This document shows, one piece after another, positions 57,301 through 64,000 of a stretch of DNA of 64,000 nucleotides. Both the position numbers and the translations under genes were made by a program. Location: the NCBI GenBank assembly GCA_916610825.1, contig OU744451.1:11658864-11722863 (forward strand), written 5' to 3'. The first letter of the stretch is position 1; every line of letters begins with the position of its first letter. The notes under the pieces are model-generated. The model saw nothing but the letters and a program-made list of their open reading frames with translations. It was not told the DNA's origin and made no database searches. Origin of the DNA: Haliclystus octoradiatus (Eukaryota; Cnidaria; Staurozoa; Stauromedusae; Haliclystidae).

Positions 57301-60300
57301 GACATGAACGATGCTGTCATGTAGACCACTCAGGTCGGCAATATATTAAACAACGACCAGTAGTAATACAGAGAATGGAAGAACAATACCAAGGAACATT
57401 TTGCTGCTGTTAAACTATTTTTGATTGAGACTGTTATTTCACTGTGTTTGTATTGTACATCCGTAATTAGTTCTTGTGCTAAAATATCTCTCCTGTAATT
57501 ATTGTTTGCCATTGTTAAAAAGTATAATACCGTTCCAATAAATTCCATAGACAAATTAATTAGATTTTTATAAAAACATTCATATAACTTTTAACTCTCT
57601 TTTTTTACATTGCCTGAAGATGATTTTAGATTAAATTGTAACTGTTGCGCCAATTATTGTGTGTTTTTTTATCGCATATAGGCTACCATCATGAAATTCA
57701 TGTCAAGTAAACCTTTACGAAGTACAATTACTGTCTTTAATTATCAGGAAATATTTTATAACATAAAATAACGCGGGTTTGTTTACAAATTTGATAGTTC
57801 ATTATATTCCAAATCTTTTACTGATAATAACTTCTGGTTATATAATTTCCAAATAAAGATCAGCAGATGATAACACATCTTATATTTCTCACTTTCATAT
57901 AAATATATGTGTTTTTGTTTGTCTACGTTAGAATTTCATTCTGAGAATTACTACGATGACAAGACACAAATTATATTTCAAGTCACAAAACAAAGGATGG
58001 TAATGTTTTGTATTTGTGAGACAATAGAAATTCATTCAAGTGCGAAACTGTTCAATTAACGCTTCAGTCTGAGAAGGATTGTTGTTCAAAACGGGAAAAG
58101 TCTTTTTCAACTTAGATGTAGGCCTATTTATTTGAAAATTGAAGCCGGCCATGTACCCCTCTAATTGATGATGAATCGATTGATAGGCCTATGTGTTTCA
58201 AGTATATTACATCTAAAACGGCACTAAAACGGCATCGTGAATCCCTGCCTTACATACTACAGACATACAAATGGAAATAGCGTAAATTTAAAAGTAGGCT
58301 AGATACACTATATAACTGTTCTATTATTTTTCATGTGGAATATATTGTTTAGCTACAGCACAAAGAGATGTGAATGTAAAAAAAAGTAATGTAGACGGTG
58401 TAGCCCTACCGAAGGCACCCGTACCACTCCTCTCTTTCTAGATGAGTGGCTTTTTTTGGTGAGAGCAATGATTTTAAATGCTCTTTGTTGATCTCAGCCG
58501 CGACACTGCAAATCAATTTCAACAGATTTCATGGCAGATAGGTCTTGATTGTCAATGTGCAACGATGCGCCGCAGCTACTCACAATGCAATTCCCTCTGG
58601 ACCATTCCATCCACCATTAGAAGGTGGTACTCAATTTATGTTTCATATAAAGTCAAGGCTGAGTTGACCTTCGGGGGATTTGAACCACAGTCGATCAAAT
58701 ATGATCTGATGTGAAGTTCGGTTGCTCTGCCATCTGAGCTAATCCTCCTCAAATGTGAGTGTGTGGAGCAAATAAATTAATATAAAATACCTTGTCTTTG
58801 TCTTTGCTGTGTGTCAGTCGTACGATGAATACTGTGATCAAGATCAAGTGATTGGTCTGGATGTAGTGATGGCAACATTATCAATCGATCTGTTTGATTA
58901 TGTAAATCAAAGTTACTAGTTCTATTGCTACGATCACCATGTAAATCTATTTGTCTTCTTGTTGCATCATAATTTGGTGAGTTGTGTAAATCAGACAATT
59001 GTGTGGCCCCAGTGAAATATTCTGACAAAGAGCTTCCACTACTATTGAATGAAGTTTGAAATGCAGATAGTTGTTGCTCTTGTCGCGTTTGAAATGGGTC
59101 GTGACCTGATTGTATTCTATTATAATTATTAAAAAATTGGTCATTGCTGGCATTTGTATCATAATTAGGCCGGGGTGAGGGCACACGATGTTGCTGAGGA
59201 TACCATGGGTACGACGCAGTTAATCGAGGGTCTTGTTCTTGGTGCCCAAAAGGAGGTGGTGCTACTTCACTGCAGATGCGATCTCTTGAATACGTGGCTT
59301 CTGGGGTGTGGGCGTCATAAGAATGGTCATTGACTTCATTTGTAGTGTTATTCAATGAAACTGTGGGGTAGTTATTGGTTGACGATGTTGATACAGCAGT
59401 GGATGAACGAAACTGTAGAATATGATCATCAATTCCACTTTCATTTCCATTAAACTGTAAAAAAGCAAGAAGCATAAAAGATCAGAAATAAACAAAGGAA
59501 ATTGTTAAAAGTTGATCCTCATAGATTTCCATTTTGGTTGAAAATTTGAAAATAAATTGGTATTTGATTTTACTTTGAAGACCGGGGAGAAATTATGTTA
59601 CAATATACAGACATGTAGAGTTTCAAATTCCAAAGTCTTGAAAATTGAGAACACCGTAGTAAAACAATAAATCCAATTTACATCACAAACAAGATATGGA
59701 GATCTATCTTCGGAATTCAAAGAGTTTTTCAAATTCAATATGTCTATAGAAAGTTGAAACCATGTTAAATTTGTTTTACAAAAATGACAAATTTCTGTTT
59801 AAAATGACAAACAAAATTTTGGTTAATTTAGCTCAAACATTTGGATCCTGGGCAGGGTTTGATAAAATGGGGGATTCTGGGACTTAGAGTCCCGGAAAGC
59901 TAGCACAAACTCAGAAGTAAGTGAGATGAAATAGCTGTATTCAAGTTTTTATAATCAGAGAAAAAATATTTTGCTTTCTTTTCTTTGGAAAATGAGTAAA
60001 AAGGTGCAGTTTAGATCATATGTTATAGCTATCGCCCATAAAATGTTCAGCTGTGAAAACATTTACATGATGCAATTTCCCGAAAAATCTTGAAAGCAAA
60101 ATTTAGAATCCAGAAAGAAAAATCTTTTATCGGACCCTGATCCTGGGATCCCAAATTCTCTTATAAACTGCATATAGTATGATTTATTTTTATTTTTTGT
60201 AATATGATTGATGTATCAACAATATACTCCGTTTGTTTTTGTTGTGTTAAAGTGCTCATGACACAAACAAATTCAACACAGATTTGGCTAGCTGAAGCTA

Positions 60301-63174
60301 AATGACGAAGAATGGTGAAAAGAATTTTTCAATTTGGAATTGTATAAGCGGTAAAATTTGATGTTGAATATACCCTATTTTTGGTCACTTTTTCCAAACT
60401 CAGGATGATAGTCAGAATGAAAAGGGCTTACTATAGGAAAAGGACAATTCAAAACCATAAAATATTTTTTATCTACTTTTTTCATAGAATCAAAAGTTTC
60501 TAACGTCCAAGTCAGCTATGCCCACACCTTCAGGACACCTTTTCTGCCTGAAACGAGCGAGTTAATTTAGCCAAGAAACACGTGAGATAGAAGGATAGCC
60601 TATTTAGTAGTTGAAATAGCGTTTTTCTGCAGAAAGAGCTCTAAGCACCTGACAAACACCTATCACAACTGGGGGTGATGTGTACGTAAAACAGTGGGTG
60701 CATAATTCAGACAGCAGGCCGCAGATGGTGACTGACTACTCCCTAGCTAATTAAACCCTTGAGAAAGAATTTTAAAATTTGACCCAAATTTTGAAGCATA
60801 AGTTTCAACATCAACAATGTTGCTGTGATCATATCAAATGTTTTCTATTAACAATTTCTCTCAGCGTTTTTGACTACTTTTTGACAGCATTTTACATCAA
60901 CAGTAAATCATACCATCTCCATTGGATTATGAGGACATGATGTTTAGGTTGAAGGCAATAATAAACTCTGGAGTTTAAAAAATTGGTATTTACCCATAGT
61001 CAAATAAAATTACTTTCATTCTGGATTAGGCTTATATTTGACTTGCCCAAGTCTCACTTTACTTTTACGATTTTGATATGTTGGTCAGTGAGAATTGTGT
61101 CCTTTGGCAATTCTATTGTTTTAGAAAACAAAGAAGCCGCCAACAAAATCTCGTCGATGACGTTGTTTATCTGAGTATTCCAGGGTGTCATACAGTCAAC
61201 AGCGAACGAATCGTAAAATATATAAGAGCCTGAAATTTTAAAAGCTGCTAAAATGTTTGACAGAAATGGTGGCTTGAGTCACTTGTTGCATATCAATATA
61301 TATTTCAGGGTATTGGAGCTAATTAAACTGGAAAACTGATTTTATTATTCTAACTTACTGATTCTGGTGAGTCATTGATGTAGCGAACGATCCTGTTTAC
61401 TGCAAACTTTTTGAGCGCTCGTCGGAGATCGAAATACAGGTTGAAATATGATTCATTGTGGAAATGATAAACATTTCACTTGAAGGTTGCTATGTTCTGA
61501 ATAAATATTTCCCTTGTTCTTGTACACGACGTGGAACTGTTGGATTTTTCGATGGTAGCCCAAAGCATTCACAATGATGCAATATTAAACGATCTTGGAG
61601 GGTAAAAACATTTACAGATAATTTCGCCATCTGTATTCTGAATGATGATGTTGAAATAAGTTTGTAATTTTTGACAAGCATCAGTTAATCGACTTGATTT
61701 AATAACCATAAGTTTCCATATAGATTTAATTCATTTTATTTTGGCTTGCATGTTGCATCTTTCATTAATTTACGAAACTTTGGACCCCGTCTTTCCCCGT
61801 ACATCAAATGCGTGATAATTTGTCAGAACAATACGATCAAACAGAATGCCGTTGTGCAGAATCCTGCACAACGCTGTACTAAGGGAATAAGTCCCGCTTA
61901 CCGCTCGTCAAAGTGCGGTATATCAAAGCGGGACTTATAGATCAGTCAAGGCATATATATAAGCTGCACTTTTTTACTTATCTATTGGTAGAAAAGAAAG
62001 TTATATTTTTCCCAATTCTTGAAACTTGAAAACAGTTTCTTCTCCTTGCCAAAAAACCATTTATCGAACATTGTATATCCTTTAATTTTGAATTTGAAAC
62101 ACAATGTGAAATACAATCTTGCACTCTCGAAACAGCCTTTTGTAACCTTTCAAGTAAGCTGGTCAATTGCAAAAAGATAGCCATGAAACAGGATTGCAGC
62201 TTTTACAAAATGTGAGGTATGATCCTGACATCCCTTCAAAATTCTCTAAATGAGACATCACTGACTTATAATTATTACTTTAGGTATGATCATCTCAAAT
62301 TCTGTGAAACATCCTGCAAAACAGTTATGGTTAATATGGCAGGCTGGCATATATACTACAGACCTAACTATATAGGCCTATCAGTTTGCAGAACAATGAG
62401 ATCTCAGGGGCGCCCGCAAAATATTTATCTACGGGGTGTGGGCGTTATAACAGATTTTTTCATTCTTCGCGGGCAGAAAAACAGTTTTTTGGATAAATAG
62501 CAGAAAAAATTGTTCTATTCCAAAAAATGGGATAAGCAAAGGGTTCCCGGCAAAAATTGCGGGCAGCTAGAGAGTCCTTTCGTACTTTTTCAACTGGCCA
62601 ATATGAATATGCTTACAATCTGTTTCATTGTTATAAAATTAACTCAATCCCTCTGTATGCTATGAATGTAAATATCAAAATGTACTTTATGTTTGGGTCA
62701 TTAAATAGCACAAGAAGAATATTTGTCCGTGCATACAAATGTGCTAGATATATGCCGATATAGTTTATGTAGGTTATATTTATTGTGACACATAGAAGAA
62801 GAATATTGGGTAAACTTTAGGTATGCATGAACTGCTAGGAAACAATAGCATGAACGATTTTGTGACTAGGGGTTGATAGGTCTAATAAAAACCAAAACAT
62901 TAGGTATCAAGATCTGGCAGAGTTGTGCCTCGAGATGTGTTTAGGTCTACAGGCCTAGCGATGCAAGCATATCACATCATATATTGAATGTTTACTTGAA
63001 GTAATTATACATGTTACATGATTTCTTATATTTTTACAACAATAAACTTACCCTGATAACTAAATCCTGGACAGCATCGTCCGGTAATTCAGGATACTTT
63101 TCTTTCAAATTACAGACTAGACGGGCGATTTCTAATTTATTGTTATTAAGCCTACCGCTATCAACCGTCGCCAT
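48302..63174 (-). CDS. TAB2: TAB2/TAB3 orthologue (TAK1-binding, K63-ubiquitin reader), 9 exons
   Basis: Minus-strand exons 63052-63174, 61359-61406, 58791-59454, 55602-55645, 53229-53327, 51519-51612, 50505-50561, 49605-49913 and 48302-48384 join with consistent phases and GT-AG borders into 506 residues. Residues 1-57 form a CUE-like domain ([20 protein letters not shown]). About 58-275 is Ser/Asn/Pro/Gln-rich; about 272-357 is Gln/Glu-rich and coiled-coil-like; 385-475 is Pro-rich. The C-terminus is an NZF zinc finger, [20 protein letters not shown], with Cys 484/487/498/501 and the Thr-Phe pair (488-489) that contacts ubiquitin in the TAB2/TAB3 NZF. CUE at the start plus NZF at the end is diagnostic of TAB2/TAB3, adaptors that bring the TAK1 kinase to K63-linked chains in NF-kB and MAPK signalling. 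Exon 2 (48 bases) has a weak acceptor and is the least certain. The protein is shorter than the ~700-residue human forms, mostly in the disordered middle. Confidence 0.92.
48487..48604. repeat. Minisatellite in the last TAB2/3 intron
   Basis: About five units of a ~24-bp word, gaggtgcaaattgtgcaattttg, diverging toward the left. Each unit contains the palindrome aattgtgcaatt or a near form. Confidence 0.85.
50250..50340 (+). mobile_element. tRNA-related SINE fragment
   Basis: The plus strand has an A-box-like 'ggttcaaaggttagagc', followed by 'attggactgg', then a B-box-like ttggttccactgcc about 40 bases on. That is tRNA-like order, but the stems are not intact. It lies in the TAB2/3 intron between exons 7 and 8. 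Confidence 0.5.
51981..53108 (-). pseudogene. 5'-truncated non-LTR retrotransposon (LINE), reverse transcriptase fragment
   Basis: The minus strand reads [20 protein letters not shown] (upper end), a stop, then a second stretch with [15 protein letters not shown] (a degenerate YADD active site) and [16 protein letters not shown], then [20 protein letters not shown] and an [22 protein letters not shown] C-terminus near 52200. It ends in a (gat)n tail at 51983-52003, typical of LINE 3' ends. Stops, a frame change and the Ala-Glu-Asp box make it inactive. Jockey/CR1-like by motif style. It lies in the TAB2/3 intron between exons 5 and 6, on the same strand as the gene. Confidence 0.88.
53328..55601. 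other. TAB2/3 intron 4
   Basis: Holds a minus-strand copy of the dispersed repeat family (about 53560-53740). The rest is AT-rich. No exon or other feature supported. Confidence 0.55.
56701..57732. mobile_element. Inverted-repeat element, copy 2, with 11-bp target duplication
   Basis: GTACAATTACT flanks it at 56701-56711 and 57722-57732. The left part starts ttcatgacggtatatacgat and the right part ends cctttacgaa; inverted arms share gcgccaattattgtgtg and ttgcctgaagatgatttta. The internal tandem duplication is the same as in the 11138-12200 copy, plus an (attttat)n expansion near 56830-56875. The uninterrupted left arm here shows the target into which the MITE at 11205 inserted. No protein. 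Confidence 0.9.
58480..58756 (-). mobile_element. tRNA-derived SINE with central conserved-like domain
   Basis: On the minus strand ttagctcagatggcagagc (A box) and gtggttcaaatcccc (B box) have tRNA spacing. The anticodon arm does not pair, so this is not a working tRNA. Next comes a core (gtcaactcagcc ... attgagtaccacc) like that of widespread animal tRNA-SINEs. Its head lies about 35 bases from the TAB2/3 exon 3 donor at 58790. Confidence 0.72.
59455..61358. other. TAB2/3 intron 2
   Basis: A copy of the dispersed repeat family lies at about 59855-59945 (plus), with a second related scrap near 60130. Otherwise AT-rich sequence with nothing I can support. Confidence 0.5.
61407..63051. other. 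TAB2/3 intron 1
   Basis: Holds the twin hairpin at 61850-61938 and a repeat at about 62400-62580 related to the tandem repeat in ashwin intron 1. Upstream of exon 2 the minus strand stays open for about 24 further codons beyond the acceptor I chose (DLRRALKK...), so exon 2 could start earlier. Confidence 0.45.
61850..61938. other. Two adjacent hairpins
   Basis: Hairpin 1 pairs CGTTGTGCAG (61850-61859) with CTGCACAACG (61864-61873), loop AATC. Hairpin 2 pairs ATAAGTCCCGCTT (61887-61899) with AAGCGGGACTTAT (61926-61938); inside, ACCGC pairs with GCGGT around a 10-base loop, with a 6-base bulge. All stems are perfect. Transcript strand and function are unknown; could be the tips of a foldback element or a structured RNA. 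Confidence 0.75.
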
Positions 63175-63590
63175 TGTTACAATTTATATATTTGCACCAG
63201 GCAGTAATCTCCATATAAGCAAGGCTATGATAAACATTTGATTAAATCCATGGTTTTATTGATAAATAATCGAGTATCTAAATATTTCGTTTTGACCTAC
63301 TACATACTAAGTCAGTTTCTAGCTTTGTTTTTGGGTTATCCTCTTGGAAGGAGTTGGAACGTAAGGTATGTAGTGCGCATGTGCACACATTGCGGAACTT
63401 ACTCTGTCTCGTTTGACTACATTACATGATTTACAATTTTTAGACACTACTATACAGACCACAATCAGATATCAGATCAGAGCCATCTATTTACATCATA
63501 TTGTAAATAGATGGCTCTGACCACAATACAGTACTTGACTATTTTATGAAAATATGTAATTGTCATAATTTTCCTAACAGCACACTCACC
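63175..63590. promoter_or_regulatory. Divergent upstream region of TAB2/3
   Basis: Lies between the TAB2/3 ATG (minus) and the small open frames at 63591 (plus). Includes the hairpin at 63477-63520. No TATA box stands out. Confidence 0.35.
63477..63520. other. Perfect 19-bp hairpin flanked by direct repeats
   Basis: TCAGAGCCATCTATTTACA pairs perfectly with its inverse at 63502-63520 around the loop TCATAT. GACCACAAT occurs just before (about 63457) and just after (about 63519), so the hairpin lies within a short duplicated target. Confidence 0.85.
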
Positions 63591-63785
63591 ATGCCTCAGA
63601 TAACTTGGATACCCGCTTGGATAACAGCAAGAAAAGTATCTACAATTCTGGAGAGCATGTGGAGAGTGATATACCCTAAAATTTCATGTTTTTACGAACA
63701 AAACAAAGGAAAAGTTCTACAATTTGGAAATTCTCTAAATTTACACCGTAGAATTCCACAAGAACCTGGAAAAGGATCCCCTTAA
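63591..63785 (+). CDS. Unidentified small ORF, 64 codons
   Basis: ATG in a strong context (caccATGCC) 11 bases after a plausible acceptor (ttttcctaacag). The protein begins MPQITWIPAWITARK, contains RVIYPKISCFYEQNKGK and ends LHRRIPQEPGKGSP. No stops and good composition, but I do not recognise it. It is divergent from TAB2/3. The stop is followed after one base by another ATG in the +1 frame. Confidence 0.4.
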   Translation: MPQITWIPAWITARKVSTILESMWRVIYPKISCFYEQNKGKVLQFGNSLNLHRRIPQEPGKGSP

Positions 63786-63786
63786 A

Positions 63787-63906
63787 ATGGTACGTCCCTC
63801 GTACAGTCTAGTACAGCCGATGTATGGAAGTGCCCCCTGGGGAAACTATCGTAGAAAGCGTATCCCGGTTCTTCCACCACATACAGTGCAGAAGCATAGA
63901 CATTAA
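63787..63906 (+). CDS. Unidentified small ORF, 39 codons, abutting the previous one
   Basis: Begins MVRPSYSLVQPMYGSAPWGN and ends PPHTVQKHRH before TAA. It sits in the +1 frame relative to 63591-63785, one base after that stop (TAAAATG). The two may be one protein of about 104 residues broken by a one-base indel in the GGAAAAGG run at about 63769-63775, or a dicistronic pair. Family unknown. The rest of the window to 64000 shows nothing more. Confidence 0.35.
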   Translation: MVRPSYSLVQPMYGSAPWGNYRRKRIPVLPPHTVQKHRH

Positions 63907-64000
63907 TATAATATTAAACACTTAGGTTAATCGACTGTCGTTACTGACGCTAAACACCGAGCACTGGCAGTCCTACTTTGCTAAATGCTGCATTGGGAAC

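Noticed and set aside
58645..58756. A genuine tRNA gene on the minus strand
   Set aside because: A and B boxes are good but the anticodon stem does not pair and SINE body sequence follows; it is a tRNA-derived SINE.
61359..61392. TAB2/3 exon 2 starting at the acceptor gtaaacag
   Set aside because: That start gives a stop codon after six codons in the required phase; the start at 61406 keeps the frame.

Overview
This is animal (metazoan) genomic DNA. It is AT-rich, its genes are split by GT-AG introns of up to about 9 kb, and it carries many transposon families and a satellite array. The proteins I recognise (ashwin, ribosomal protein uL13/RPL13A, a BTB-BACK-PHR protein, NUPR1, TAB2/3, radial spoke RSPH3) fit a deuterostome. 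The compact divergent genes make me lean towards an ascidian-like invertebrate chordate, but only weakly. There is nothing bacterial or viral here apart from retroelement remnants.

Layout. 1-4.16 kb: a minus-strand Ty3/gypsy element with one long gag-pol frame that loses its integrase frame near the left edge. 4.17-9.84 kb: about 28 head-to-tail copies of a ~194-bp satellite with higher-order structure. 9.84-14.5 kb: repeats, including a 3.1-kb element with TTAA target duplications that carries a second inverted-repeat element, which in turn carries a 199-bp TTAA MITE. 14.5-18 kb: one clear RSPH3 exon (minus) and a candidate first exon. 19.1-31.1 kb: ashwin (plus, 3 exons), whose 8.8-kb second intron holds a 5.6-kb inverted repeat with ~650-bp arms. 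31.7-44.1 kb: RPL13A (minus, convergent with ashwin), whose introns hold at least seven DNA transposons, five of them with clean 8- or 9-bp target duplications. 45.1-46.6 kb: intronless BTB-BACK-PHR gene (plus), head-to-head with RPL13A. 47.5-47.7 kb: NUPR1 (minus). 48.3-63.2 kb: TAB2/3 orthologue (minus, 9 exons) whose introns hold a LINE, two tRNA-related SINEs, a second copy of the inverted-repeat element and a twin hairpin. 63.6-63.9 kb: two abutting small open frames (plus) that I cannot identify.

The genes are unrelated housekeeping or signalling genes: ashwin is linked to the tRNA-ligase complex, RPL13A is ribosomal, the BTB protein is a likely CUL3 adaptor, NUPR1 is a stress chromatin protein, TAB2/3 is a K63-ubiquitin reader for TAK1, and RSPH3 is axonemal. 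I see no operon or defence system. The most unusual content is the mobile DNA: an inverted-repeat element with 11-12-bp target duplications, a datable nest of 9-bp and 8-bp duplications inside one ribosomal-protein intron, and the satellite's higher-order duplication.
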